DNA of 35,605 bases from Acidimicrobiales bacterium (GCA_007121465.1 SKKL01000193.1:1-35605); one strand, 5' to 3'; counted from the first letter of the stretch, positions 20,728 through 28,593 are shown. Numbers and translations: made by a program. The notes: generated by a model from the sequence alone, not told the origin.

Positions 20728-21606
20728 TCAGGAACCGAGAGGGCCGAGGGCCCCGTCTCGCCCGGCGCGGATCTGGGCCCGGGCGGTCACCGACGAGGCG
20801 GCGTCGCGAAAAACCGGGGCGAAGAGGTGCGGGTCGGTTGCCACGACGGTGTGGTCGCCGGGTACCCGATGGATGGTCGAACCCGGGATCGCTGCGGCCA
20901 GCTTCTCCTGACGGTGCGGCGGGATGACCGTGTCGGTCTCGGTGATCACGACGGCGGTCGGAACGTCCACCTCGCCGATCCACGTGTGGGAGCTGAACCG
21001 GCCGATCGCGCCGCCGGCCTCGGCGAGGGCCACCGGATCGTGGCGCAACGACTCGGTGTGGAACCAGCCGCTGTCGCCACCGCTGCGACGCACCATCATC
21101 CTCTCGAGGGCACGTTGGCGCACGGTGGCGGGGGTGAGCCGCCCGGCCAGGGCGATGGTGGGGAACACCGTGAAGCTGGCCCTCGCCATGGGACTCCCGG
21201 CGAAGTTGCGGCTGGTCGCGCACAACACCAACCCGTCGACCAACTCTCGGTGTCGTCGCCAGAGGAGCTGAGCGACCGGTCCTCCCATGGAGTAGCCGAC
21301 CGCCACCACGGGGCCGCAGTCGAGCTCGCGCAGCACTGCAGCTGCGTCGTCGGCGCAGTCGTCGAGGCGGAACCGGCGCCGGCTGCGGATCCCCCGCCCG
21401 TGACCTCGGTGATCCATGGCGACCACCCGGTAGCGTCCCGCCAGCTCGGGGAAGAGCGCGAACCAATTCAGGTCGCTGCTGGCCATCCACCCATGCAGCA
21501 GCAGCAGCGTCGGGGCATCGGCGGGACCGTCCATCTCCCGTACGAAGGTCGTCCCCCGCCCAGGGAGGTCGAGGGGCCGCCCGGGAGGCAGCCGGGGCTC
21601 ACGCAC
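20728..21606 (-). CDS. Alpha/beta hydrolase
   Basis: A 292-residue cytoplasmic alpha/beta-fold hydrolase, substrate unknown. The oxyanion loop is LLHGW (36-40), the nucleophile S106 sits in GYSMGG, the acid is D225 (TETDTVIPP) and the histidine is H252 (PGDHTVV). MDHRGHGRG (64-72) is typical of the esterase/haloperoxidase-like branch. A cap region of about 60 residues follows FAGSPMARASF. The GTG at 21606 lies 18 bp after the greA stop on the same strand, so the two are probably co-transcribed. Esterase or lactonase activity is the safest guess. Confidence 0.85.
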   Translation of the reverse strand: MREPRLPPGRPLDLPGRGTTFVREMDGPADAPTLLLLHGWMASSDLNWFALFPELAGRYRVVAMDHRGHGRGIRSRRRFRLDDCADDAAAVLRELDCGPVVAVGYSMGGPVAQLLWRRHRELVDGLVLCATSRNFAGSPMARASFTVFPTIALAGRLTPATVRQRALERMMVRRSGGDSGWFHTESLRHDPVALAEAGGAIGRFSSHTWIGEVDVPTAVVITETDTVIPPHRQEKLAAAIPGSTIHRVPGDHTVVATDPHLFAPVFRDAASSVTARAQIRAGRDGALGPLGS

Positions 21607-21624
21607 CGTGCACCAGCAGCCCCC

Positions 21625-22098
21625 TCAGCTTTCGATCTCGACGATCGTCACGGTGAGGGTCACACCGGTGGGTGCGTCGTAGCTGACTTCGTCGCCGGCC
21701 GAGGACCCGAGGAGTGCCTCGCCGAGGGGAGAGGTCAGCGACACGACCTGCAGGTCATCGTGGCGTTCTTCGATCGAGCCGACGAGGAACCGCTCGGGTG
21801 CGTCGTCGTCCTCGTACACGATCTGGACGATCGACCCCGGATGAACGACCTCGGAACCCTCGGGGGCCTCGACGATCTCTGCATTCTCGATCATGGCTCC
21901 GAGGTGGGCGATACGGCCCTCCATGTGGCCCTGCTCCTCCTTGGCGGCGTGATAGTCGCCGTTCTCGGAGAGATCGCCGAGCTCGCGGGCGGTCTCGATC
22001 TTGCGGGCGATCTCGATCCGGCCACGGGTGGTCAGGTCGTCGTACTCGGCCTTCAGTCGGTCGTAGGCCGTTTGGGAGAGGTGATGGGTCTGTGCCAC
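21625..22098 (-). CDS. greA: Transcription elongation factor GreA
   Basis: Rescues backtracked RNA polymerase by inserting its coiled coil into the secondary channel and stimulating transcript cleavage. The 157-residue length is exact for the family. The N-terminal coiled coil (about 8-75) carries the tip acids D42 and E45 in GDLSENGDYHAAKEEQ, and the C-terminal FKBP-like domain (about 85-157) ends in TSPLGEALLGSSAGDEV and VTIVEIES. The start is the GTG at 22098; readings that begin further upstream cross the divergent leuB promoter. It is divergent from the leuB leader and probably forms an operon with the hydrolase. Confidence 0.95.
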   Translation of the reverse strand: MAQTHHLSQTAYDRLKAEYDDLTTRGRIEIARKIETARELGDLSENGDYHAAKEEQGHMEGRIAHLGAMIENAEIVEAPEGSEVVHPGSIVQIVYEDDDAPERFLVGSIEERHDDLQVVSLTSPLGEALLGSSAGDEVSYDAPTGVTLTVTIVEIES

Positions 22099-22137
22099 CC
22101 CACCAGGGTAACGGCCGTTCCTCGACCCGAGTCGCGT

Positions 22138-22166
22138 TTGACGCCGTGGAGGCCCTGGCCGACACT
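22138..22166 (+). promoter_or_regulatory. Promoter of the leuB leader and operon
   Basis: TTGACG (22138-22143) and GACACT (22161-22166) are 17 bp apart, the best -35/-10 pair in the window. The -10 ends 9 nt before a GTG at 22176. The same arrangement of -10, 7-9 nt and GTG is seen before ilvB and before the IclR-type gene. Confidence 0.68.
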
Positions 22167-22175
22167 TGTTGGCCT

Positions 22176-22214
22176 GTGACCGGTCTGTTCTCCGCTGTAG
22201 CCCCCATTCGGTAG
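22176..22214 (+). CDS. Putative leader peptide of the leuB-ilvE-cimA operon ([12 protein letters not shown])
   Basis: A 12-codon frame, GTG to TAG, starting where transcription is predicted to begin. It encodes [12 protein letters not shown]. It is not leucine-rich, but it includes Leu (CTG), Val (GTA) and Ile (ATT), the last two in codons rare for this genome. It has the same length as the ilvB leader. Its TAG overlaps the first base of a 24-bp palindrome, and a terminator follows before leuB. I infer an attenuation leader, possibly sensing valine or isoleucine. It could also be a chance frame before a protein-controlled terminator. Confidence 0.55.
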   Translation: MTGLFSAVAPIR

Positions 22215-22237
22215 CGCACGTCGATATCGACGTGCGC
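22214..22237 (+). promoter_or_regulatory. Perfect 24-bp palindrome in the leuB leader
   Basis: GCGCACGTCGAT (22214-22225) is followed at once by its exact reverse complement (22226-22237). As RNA it would form a 10-bp stem with an AUAU loop. Its 5' edge is the G of the leader stop codon TAG. The outer 7 bp (GCGCACG/CGTGCGC) are the same as in the ilvB leader stem at 2707-2739. As DNA it could also be a dimer-binding site. Confidence 0.8.
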
Positions 22238-22243
22238 GTGCTC

Positions 22244-22270
22244 ACCGTCCACCTGTGGTGGGCGGTTTTT
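22244..22270 (+). terminator. Intrinsic terminator (attenuator) before leuB
   Basis: ACCGTCCACC (22244-22253) pairs with GGTGGGCGGT (22257-22266) over 10 bp with one G-U, closing a TGT loop, and the T-run covers 22266-22270. It is placed 6 bp after the palindrome and 47 bp before leuB. It is the clearest intrinsic terminator in the window. Its position inside the leader implies regulated read-through. Confidence 0.82.
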
Positions 22271-22317
22271 CGTTCCGAGGCACAGCTGGAGACGTCCGCA
22301 GAGAAAGGGATCGTGGA

Positions 22318-23310
22318 GTGACTGAGCAGGGCAAGCACCGCATCGGCATCGTCGGAGGTGACGGCATCGGTCCCGACGTGATCGCCGAGGGTCTCAAGGT
22401 CATCGCCGCGGCCGGGGTGGAGCTCGACACCGTCGACTACGACCTCGGTGGAGCCCGATACCTGCGGGACGGCACGATCCTCCCCGACGAGATCCTCGAC
22501 GAGTGGCGCGAACTCGACGCCATCTACCTCGGCGCCGTCGGGACCCCCGACGTCCCGCCCGGGATCATCGAGCGGGGTCTGCTGCTCAAGATGCGCTTCG
22601 ACCTCGACCTCTACGCCAATCAGCGGCCGTTCCTCCTCCCACCCGACGTCGACATGATCGTCATCCGCGAGAACACCGAGGGCACCTACGCCGGCGAGGG
22701 CGGGTTCCTGCGCAAGGGAACCCCTCACGAGATCGCTACCCAGGGCTCGGTCAACACCCGCATGGGCGTCGAGCGCTGCGTGCGCTATGCCTTCGAGCTG
22801 GCCGCCAGCCGCCCCGCCAAGCACCTCACCCTCGTGCACAAGACCAACGTGTTGACCTTTGCCGGCGACCTGTGGGAGCGGACGTTCAACGAGGTGGCGG
22901 CCGACCACCCCGACGTCGCCACCGCCTACCACCACGTCGACGCCGCCTGCATCTACTTCGTCGACGATCCCGGCCGCTACGACGTCATCGTCACCGACAA
23001 CCTCTTCGGCGACATCCTCACCGACCTCGGTGGCGCGATCTCAGGCGGCATCGGTGTGGCCTCGTCGGCCAATCTGAACCCGAGCCGCACCGGTCCGTCC
23101 ATGTTCGAGCCGGTGCACGGCTCGGCGCCCGACATCGCCGGCCAGAACAAGGCCAACCCCACCGCCGCCATCCTCTCGGGGGCGATGATGCTCGACTTCC
23201 TCGGCGAGACCGACGCCGCGGACCGAATCCGCCGGGCCTGCGCCGACGCGCCAACCGGCTCCACCACAGAGATCGGCGACACGATCGCCGCCCGGGTCCA
23301 GGGGGACTGA
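22318..23310 (+). CDS. leuB: 3-isopropylmalate dehydrogenase
   Basis: NAD-dependent oxidative decarboxylation of 3-isopropylmalate to 2-oxoisocaproate (leucine). It also acts on beta-methylmalate to give 2-oxobutyrate in the citramalate route. The 330 residues are close to the mycobacterial LeuB pattern: GGDGIGPDV near the N-terminus, [20 protein letters not shown] with the substrate arginines, [28 protein letters not shown] with the catalytic lysine, [20 protein letters not shown] with the metal-binding aspartates, and [20 protein letters not shown] for NAD. The GTG at 22318 has AAAGGGA about 7 nt upstream. An upstream in-frame ATG at 22255 falls inside the terminator loop and is rejected. 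The stop directly abuts ilvE. Confidence 0.95.
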   Translation: MTEQGKHRIGIVGGDGIGPDVIAEGLKVIAAAGVELDTVDYDLGGARYLRDGTILPDEILDEWRELDAIYLGAVGTPDVPPGIIERGLLLKMRFDLDLYANQRPFLLPPDVDMIVIRENTEGTYAGEGGFLRKGTPHEIATQGSVNTRMGVERCVRYAFELAASRPAKHLTLVHKTNVLTFAGDLWERTFNEVAADHPDVATAYHHVDAACIYFVDDPGRYDVIVTDNLFGDILTDLGGAISGGIGVASSANLNPSRTGPSMFEPVHGSAPDIAGQNKANPTAAILSGAMMLDFLGETDAADRIRRACADAPTGSTTEIGDTIAARVQGD

Positions 23311-24231
23311 ATGCCACTCGACACCGTTGAGAAGATCTGGATGGACGGCGAGCTCGTCGACTGGGCCGACGCCAAGGTCCACATCCTCACCCACACGCTG
23401 CACTACGGCACCGGTGTGTTCGAGGGCATCCGCGCCTACGCCACCGACCGGGGCCCGGCGATCTTCCGTCTCGACGAGCACATCCAGCGGCTCTTCGACT
23501 CGGCCAAGATCTTCCAGATCGACATGCCCTTCACGTTCGACCAGCTCGTCGAGGCGACCGTCGAGACCGTTCGGGTCAACAACGTCGAGAGCTGCTACAT
23601 CCGACCGATCGTCTACCTCGGCTACGGCGAGATGGGTCTCAACCCCATGCCGTGTCCAGTCAACGTCTCGATCGCCATCTGGCCGTGGGGCAGCTACCTC
23701 GGCGACGACGGCATCCGCAACGGCGTGCGCATGAAGATCAGTTCGTGGAAGCGCCACGACCCCAACATCATGCCGCCGGCCGCCAAGGGCACCGGCATGT
23801 ACATCAACTCGTCCCAGGCCAAGGTCGAGGCGATCAAGGCGGGTTACGACGAGGCGATCATGCTCTCCACCCAGGGCTATGTGAGCGAGTGCACCGGCGA
23901 GAACATCTTCATCGTCAAGCGTGGCCGCATCATCACGCCACCGGTCAGCGCGGGTGCTCTCGAGGGCATCACCCAGGACTCCGTGCACCGGATCGCCGAT
24001 GACCTCGGCATCCCCTATGAGATCGGGAACATCCTGCGCTCTGACCTCTACACCGCCGACGAGGCGTTCCTGTCGGGCACCGCGGCCGAGGTCGTGCCGG
24101 TCCGCTCGGTCGACGATCGCGAGATCGGCGAGCCGGGTCCGATCACCCGCCAGATCCAGGAGACGTACTTCGCCGCGGTCGAGGGGCGAGACGACCGCTA
24201 CAAGGACTGGTTGACCCATGTCCGGGACTGA
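23311..24231 (+). CDS. ilvE: Branched-chain amino acid aminotransferase
   Basis: Fold type IV PLP enzyme that transfers the amino group from glutamate to the 2-oxo acids of valine, leucine and isoleucine, the last step of all three pathways. The 306-residue length matches the bacterial IlvE group I. Key features are HYGTGVFEGIRAY (31-43), RLDEHIQRLFDSAKI (53-67), RPIVYLGYGEMG (98-109), the PLP lysine K159 in AAKGTGMYINS, and ECTGENIFIVKRG (193-205) with GALEGITQDSV. The ATG immediately follows the leuB stop without a gap, and its end overlaps cimA by 14 bp. Tight coupling of leuB, ilvE and cimA is expected. Confidence 0.95.
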   Translation: MPLDTVEKIWMDGELVDWADAKVHILTHTLHYGTGVFEGIRAYATDRGPAIFRLDEHIQRLFDSAKIFQIDMPFTFDQLVEATVETVRVNNVESCYIRPIVYLGYGEMGLNPMPCPVNVSIAIWPWGSYLGDDGIRNGVRMKISSWKRHDPNIMPPAAKGTGMYINSSQAKVEAIKAGYDEAIMLSTQGYVSECTGENIFIVKRGRIITPPVSAGALEGITQDSVHRIADDLGIPYEIGNILRSDLYTADEAFLSGTAAEVVPVRSVDDREIGEPGPITRQIQETYFAAVEGRDDRYKDWLTHVRD

Positions 24232-25849
24232 GCCCGGCGAACCCACCGCGGCCCGGCGCCCGCCGGTCCGCGACCCGCGCTGGCCCGAGGCGGTCGAGAT
24301 CTTCGACACCACGCTCCGGGATGGCGTGCAGTTCGAGGGGATCTCGGTCACCGTCGAGGACAAGCTCCGCATCGTCGAACAGCTCGACCGTCTCGGCGTC
24401 CACTGGATCGAGGGCGGCTACCCCGGTGCCAATCCCAAAGACGCCGAGTTCTTCCGGCGCGCCGCCAACGAGCTGTCCCTCACCACCTCCACGCTCGTGG
24501 CCTTCGGCTCCACCCGCCGGCCCCGAGGCAAGGTCGACGACGACCCGACGCTGCGCACCCTCGTCGAGGCCGGAACGTCGACCGCCTGCATCGTCGGCAA
24601 GTCCTGGGATTACCACGTCACCGAAGCGCTGCGCACCACCCTCGACGAAGCGGTCGCCATGGTGGGCGACTCGGTGCGCTTCTTGAAGGCCGAAGGGCTG
24701 CGGGTGTTCTTCGACGCCGAGCACTTCTTCGACGGCTACAAGCGCAACCCCGAGTTCTCCCTCCGGGTGCTCGAGGCGGCGGCCATCGCCGGCGTCGACG
24801 CCCTGGTGCTGTGCGACACCAACGGAGGGTCCCTCCCCCACGAGGTCGAGCCGATCGTCGCCGACGTCGTCGGTCACTTCCCCGAGGTCACCGTGGGCAT
24901 GCACACCCAGAACGACACCGGGTGCGCCACCGCCAACGCCCTCGCCGGGGTCGTCGCCGGGGCGACCCACGTGCAGGGCACGATCAACGGCTACGGCGAG
25001 CGAACCGGCAACTGCGACCTCACCCAACTCGTCCCCAACCTCACCCTGAAGATGGGGATCGCCACCCTTCCCGCCGACCGCATCGCCGCGCTCACCTCGG
25101 TGTCGCACCACGTGGCCGAGCTGGTCAACATGCCCCTGCTCAACCAGGCGCCGTATGTGGGAACGTCGGCGTTCGCCCACAAGGCGGGTCTGCACACCAG
25201 CGCCATCGTCCGCAGCCCCGACAGCTACGAGCACATCGACCCCGAAGCGGTTGGCAACTCCACCCGGTTCCTCGTATCGGACCTGTCGGGCCGGGCCACC
25301 GTCGAGCTCAAGGCCGACCAGCTCGGCATCGAGCTCGACCCGTCCCAGCTCGGAGAGGTCGTCGCCCAGCTGAAGGAGCTCGAGCACCGGGGCTACCACT
25401 TCGAGGTGGCCGACGGCTCGCTCGAACTGCTCATGCGCGAAGCCACCGGTTGGCGCCAGCCGTTCTTCGAGCTCGAGTCGTTCCGGGTCATCGTCGACCA
25501 CCAGGCGGGGGGTGCTGTCGACACCGAGGCGACGGTGAAGGTGAGGGTGAACGGCGACCGGATCATCGCCACCGGCGAGGGAAACGGCCCGGTCAACGCA
25601 CTCGACGCCGCTCTGCGGGCTGCGATCGAGCCGCGCTTCCCCGACTTGGCCGAGCTCCACCTGGTCGACTTCAAGGTTCGGGTCCTCGACACGGGGGCGG
25701 GCACCGGGGCGGTCACCCGGGTCCTGCTCGACTCCACCGACGGGGAGCGCACCTGGTCGACCATCGGGGTGTCGGAGAACATCATCGAGGCGTCGTGGCA
25801 GGCCCTCCTCGACTCACTCGTCTTCGGGTTGATGCACCCGCGGGAGTAG
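24218..25849 (+). CDS. cimA: Citramalate synthase (CimA type)
   Basis: Condenses pyruvate and acetyl-CoA to citramalate, the first step of threonine-independent 2-oxobutyrate and isoleucine synthesis. The 543 residues are DRE-TIM metallolyase plus C-terminal LeuA-type allosteric domain (about 400-540). IFDTTLRDG (28-36), the CimA-type IEGGYPGANPKDAEFFRRA (64-82) and the GYGERTGNCDL loop (258-268) separate it from 2-isopropylmalate and homocitrate synthases. The metal motif reads H229-T-Q231-N-D, where a second His is usual in the superfamily. It overlaps ilvE by 14 bp and lies downstream of leuB, whose product works later in the same route. The C-terminal domain would bind isoleucine for feedback; this is inferred from the family. 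Confidence 0.93.
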   Translation: MSGTEPGEPTAARRPPVRDPRWPEAVEIFDTTLRDGVQFEGISVTVEDKLRIVEQLDRLGVHWIEGGYPGANPKDAEFFRRAANELSLTTSTLVAFGSTRRPRGKVDDDPTLRTLVEAGTSTACIVGKSWDYHVTEALRTTLDEAVAMVGDSVRFLKAEGLRVFFDAEHFFDGYKRNPEFSLRVLEAAAIAGVDALVLCDTNGGSLPHEVEPIVADVVGHFPEVTVGMHTQNDTGCATANALAGVVAGATHVQGTINGYGERTGNCDLTQLVPNLTLKMGIATLPADRIAALTSVSHHVAELVNMPLLNQAPYVGTSAFAHKAGLHTSAIVRSPDSYEHIDPEAVGNSTRFLVSDLSGRATVELKADQLGIELDPSQLGEVVAQLKELEHRGYHFEVADGSLELLMREATGWRQPFFELESFRVIVDHQAGGAVDTEATVKVRVNGDRIIATGEGNGPVNALDAALRAAIEPRFPDLAELHLVDFKVRVLDTGAGTGAVTRVLLDSTDGERTWSTIGVSENIIEASWQALLDSLVFGLMHPRE

Positions 25850-25858
25850 GATTCCGCC

Positions 25859-26401
25859 GTGGCTGCACCCGAATACGTCCCTCTCACCACCCCCGAACCC
25901 GGCGCCGTGTCCCGGACCTACGGTTCGCCGGCCCGACTCGAGGAGTCCTGGACGGCGACCCGTCCTGGCGAGCTCGTCGGCCCCGGCCAGCCGAGCGGTC
26001 CCATGCTCGGTTCGCAGGGCCCCGACCTCGGCTACGCACTGAAGCTGGCCAACCAGATGGCCGACAGGCTCGTCCTCGCCGACAGCGAGCACCTCGACGA
26101 CGTCATCGCCGGGTGCACCGCGGTGGCGATGAAGCGCAGCGCCCTGTTCGGTCGGGCGCCGGTCTCTCACGACCTCACCGTGGCCTTCGCGCTCTTCGGC
26201 TTCTTCCACGTCGCGCCCACCGACTTCATCGCTCGGCGTCATCCGCTCTTCGCCGAGGTGGGGTCCCATCACCATTGGGCCGAGCGGCGTCGCATCGTCG
26301 ATCTGGTCCCGGACGAGACCCTGATGCGGCCCCATACGGCCATCGTCGCCGAGTCCGAGGCGAGTCCCGGCGGGATGCTCGAACTCCCCGAGCACCACTG
26401 A
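25859..26401 (+). CDS. Hypothetical protein between cimA and gltX
   Basis: A 180-residue soluble protein I do not recognise. No signal peptide or membrane segment is seen. A Pro/Gly-rich N-terminus (about 1-55, including TRPGELVGPGQPSGPMLGSQGPDLGYALKLA) precedes a helical region (about 56-125) with a small Ala/Phe-rich stretch AFALFGFFHVAPTDF and a conserved-looking HHHWAERRRIVDLVPDE segment. The GTG at 25859 lies 9 nt after the cimA stop with GTAGGA 6 nt upstream. The gap to gltX is 2 nt, so it belongs to the operon. Codon use is like its neighbours. The His and Trp cluster might bind a ligand or metal, but no function is claimed. Confidence 0.75.
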   Translation: MAAPEYVPLTTPEPGAVSRTYGSPARLEESWTATRPGELVGPGQPSGPMLGSQGPDLGYALKLANQMADRLVLADSEHLDDVIAGCTAVAMKRSALFGRAPVSHDLTVAFALFGFFHVAPTDFIARRHPLFAEVGSHHHWAERRRIVDLVPDETLMRPHTAIVAESEASPGGMLELPEHH

Positions 26402-26403
26402 TC

Positions 26404-27831
26404 GTGGTGGTCGCCTCCCCGCGGGTCCGATTCTCACCAGCTCCCACCGGATATCTCCACGTCGGCAGCGCGCGCTCGGCGTTGTTCAACTGGCTCTATG
26501 CCCGCCACACCGGCGGGACCTTCATCGTGCGGGTCGAGGACACCGACACCGCTCGCAGCCAACCCGAGCTCACCGAGGCGGTTCTCGACACCCTTCGACG
26601 CCTCGGGCTCGATTGGGACGAGACCCACCACCAGTCCGACCGTTTCGATCTCTACCGTGTCGCTGCCGAGCGGTTCCTCGACGAGGGGCTCGCCTACCGG
26701 TGCGACTGCTCCCAGGACGACGTCAAGGCCCGTAACGAGGCCGCTGGTGGCCCGCCCGGCTACGACGGACACTGCCGTGATCGGAACGTGCAGCCGGGCG
26801 ACGGAGTGGTCGTGCGGTTCCGGACCCCTGACGAGGGCACCACCGGCTGGGACGACGTGATCCGTGACCGGGTGGAGTTCGAGAACCGCCACCTCGAGGA
26901 CTTCGTCATCGTCCGCTCGAACGGCGTGCCGATGTTCCTGCTGGCCAACGCCATCGACGACGTCGACATGGGCATCACCCACGTCATCCGGGGCGAGGAC
27001 CTGGTCAACACCACGCCGAAGGTCCTGTTGCTACGCCAGGCTCTCGGTGACGACGAACCACCGGTGTACGCGCACCTGCCCCTCATCGTCAACGAGGCCC
27101 GCAAGAAGCTGTCCAAGCGTCGCGACGACGTCAACATCGGTGATTACCTCGACCGTGGTTTCCTCCCCGAGGCGATGCTGAACTACCTCGCCACGCTGGG
27201 GTGGGGCGCCCCCGACGGCGTCGAGCTGAGACCGATGGCCGAGATCGTCCAGCTGTTCGAGCTGACCGACATCGGCAAGAGTCCCGCCGCGTTCGACCTG
27301 AAGAAGCTCAGCCATTTCAACGGCGAGTACCTCCGGGCGCTGCCGGTCGACGAGTTCGTCGAGCGGGTCGAGCCGTGGATCGGCGGTCCGGACGCACCGT
27401 GGTCACCGGACCAGTTCGACCGCGACGCGTTCGGTCGCCTCGCCCCGCTCGTCCAGGAGCGCACCAAGACCCTCGACGAGGTTCCCGAACTGGTCGACTG
27501 GCTGTTCCTGGCTGATCCGCCCGAGGACCAGGCGAGCTGGGACAAAGAGATGGGTAAGCCCCATGCCTCTGCGGTGCTCGACAGTGCGATCGCCGGCGCG
27601 GAGGCGGCGGGGGAGTGGACCGCCGACGCCGTCCGTGCCCTGGTCGAAAAGGCTGCCCACGATGCCGGCCTCGTCGGTGCCGAGGGCAATCCGCAGCTCG
27701 CGAAGGCCCAGGCCCCCGTGCGGGTCGCCACCCTCGGCCGGTCGAAGGGTCTCCCGCTGTTCGAATCGCTCGAGCTGTTGGGCCACGACGAGACGGTGCG
27801 ACGCCTGCGCGCCGCCCGATCCCGGGTCTGA
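26404..27831 (+). CDS. gltX: Glutamyl-tRNA synthetase
   Basis: Class Ic synthetase that charges tRNA-Glu, and in most actinobacteria also tRNA-Gln, for later amidation by GatCAB. The 475 residues include the HIGH-type motif SPAPTGYLHVGSAR (11-24), RVEDTDTAR (43-51), cysteines C100, C102 and C124 in the zinc-like region, the KMSKS-type motif KLSKR (235-239), and a C-terminal helical anticodon-binding domain (about 330-475). GTG at 26404 is the first usable start after the preceding stop; a second GTG follows directly. No Shine-Dalgarno is evident, so coupling to the upstream gene is likely. Two glutamate-family tRNA genes follow 630-760 bp downstream. Confidence 0.96.
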   Translation: MVVASPRVRFSPAPTGYLHVGSARSALFNWLYARHTGGTFIVRVEDTDTARSQPELTEAVLDTLRRLGLDWDETHHQSDRFDLYRVAAERFLDEGLAYRCDCSQDDVKARNEAAGGPPGYDGHCRDRNVQPGDGVVVRFRTPDEGTTGWDDVIRDRVEFENRHLEDFVIVRSNGVPMFLLANAIDDVDMGITHVIRGEDLVNTTPKVLLLRQALGDDEPPVYAHLPLIVNEARKKLSKRRDDVNIGDYLDRGFLPEAMLNYLATLGWGAPDGVELRPMAEIVQLFELTDIGKSPAAFDLKKLSHFNGEYLRALPVDEFVERVEPWIGGPDAPWSPDQFDRDAFGRLAPLVQERTKTLDEVPELVDWLFLADPPEDQASWDKEMGKPHASAVLDSAIAGAEAAGEWTADAVRALVEKAAHDAGLVGAEGNPQLAKAQAPVRVATLGRSKGLPLFESLELLGHDETVRRLRAARSRV

Positions 27832-27834
27832 TCG

Positions 27835-28443
27835 ATGCGCACCCGGGGCCGCTGGGTGCGACGGCTGGTCATCGCCGGTCTCGGGGTCGTCGTCCTCGGC
27901 GGGCTCTACCTCGCCGTCACCTTCGTGCAGGTGTGGAGCGACGCTCGCCTCGACCAGGCCGGGCCGGCCGACGCCATCGTGGTGTTGGGTGCCGCCCAGT
28001 ACGACGGCGCTCCGTCGCCGGTGCTGGCGTCCCGTCTCGACCACGCCGTCGAGCTCTACGAGGCGGGGCATGCCCGCTATGTCGTGGTCACCGGGGGAAG
28101 TCAGGAGGGCGACCGATTCACCCAGGCGGCCGCCGGCTACCGCTACCTGCGTGACCGGGGGATCCCCGACGAGGTGCTGCTGCTCGAGGTGGACGGGACC
28201 AGCACCTACAGCGAGCTCGCCGCCACCGCCCGCATTCTCGAGGACCGGGGGCTGAGCTCGGTGTTGCTGGTGTCGGACGGGTATCACTCCAAGCGGCTGC
28301 TCGGGATCGCCGACGAGCTCGGGATCGAGGCCCGGGTGTCGCCGACCGACACCAGCTACGGGGTGCGATCGTTGGTACGTGAGACTCTGGCGGTGGGGGC
28401 AGGACGATTGGTGGGTTTTCGACGCCTCGATGCTCTCGGGTAA
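27835..28443 (+). CDS. YdcF/SanA/ElyC family protein (DUF218)
   Basis: A 202-residue protein with one N-terminal membrane anchor (about 10-31, VIAGLGVVVLGGLYLAVTF) and a DUF218 domain (about 43-190) showing the family blocks ADAIVVLGAAQ, YVVVTGGSQEG, STYSELAAT and LLVSDGYHSKR. Relatives such as SanA and ElyC act at the cell envelope, and YdcF binds S-adenosylmethionine; no reaction can be assigned here. The ATG is 3 nt after the gltX stop, so it is the last gene of the leuB operon. Its TAA stop codon doubles as the first bases of the TAAGGT -10 of tRNA-Gln. Confidence 0.88.
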   Translation: MRTRGRWVRRLVIAGLGVVVLGGLYLAVTFVQVWSDARLDQAGPADAIVVLGAAQYDGAPSPVLASRLDHAVELYEAGHARYVVVTGGSQEGDRFTQAAAGYRYLRDRGIPDEVLLLEVDGTSTYSELAATARILEDRGLSSVLLVSDGYHSKRLLGIADELGIEARVSPTDTSYGVRSLVRETLAVGAGRLVGFRRLDALG

Positions 28444-28446
28444 GGT
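28418..28446 (+). promoter_or_regulatory. Probable promoter of tRNA-Gln
   Basis: TTCGAC (28418-28423) and TAAGGT (28441-28446) are 17 bp apart and 14 bp upstream of the tRNA. The -10 contains the stop codon of the preceding gene, so the tRNA can be expressed apart from the operon or as its tail. Confidence 0.5.
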
Positions 28447-28460
28447 GATCGCTCACCCGA

Positions 28461-28532
28461 TCGGGGGTGGTGTAATTGGTAACACAGCTGGTTCTGGTCC
28501 AGTCGTTGGGGGTTCGAGTCCTCCCCCCCGAG
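28461..28532 (+). tRNA. tRNA-Gln, anticodon CTG
   Basis: A 72-nt cloverleaf: acceptor TCGGGGG/CCCCCGA, D arm GTGT/ACAC, anticodon stem GCTGG/CCAGT with loop TTCTGGT (anticodon CTG at 28494-28496), 4-nt variable loop, T arm GGGGG/CCTCC with TTCGAGT. The discriminator is G. CCA is not encoded. It reads CAG codons. Confidence 0.95.
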
Positions 28533-28534
28533 CT

Positions 28535-28564
28535 TTACGCAACACCGGCATCGCTTGCTAGAGT
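28535..28564 (+). promoter_or_regulatory. Possible promoter of tRNA-Glu
   Basis: TTACGC (28535-28540) and TAGAGT (28559-28564) are 18 bp apart in the 61-bp spacer, 29 bp upstream of the tRNA-Glu. The two tRNAs may also be co-transcribed. Confidence 0.4.
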
Positions 28565-28593
28565 CATGCGGTTCCACGTTGGTGCGACAACCG

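Noticed and set aside
22255-22317. An ATG at 22255 as the start of leuB
   Set aside because: It lies in the loop and 3' arm of the attenuator terminator, and the extra residues do not fit the family. GTG 22318 has a ribosome site.
24811-26403. A long upstream extension of gltX
   Set aside because: The extension is an Arg/Pro-rich out-of-frame reading of cimA and the hypothetical gene. GluRS homology starts only at about 26415.
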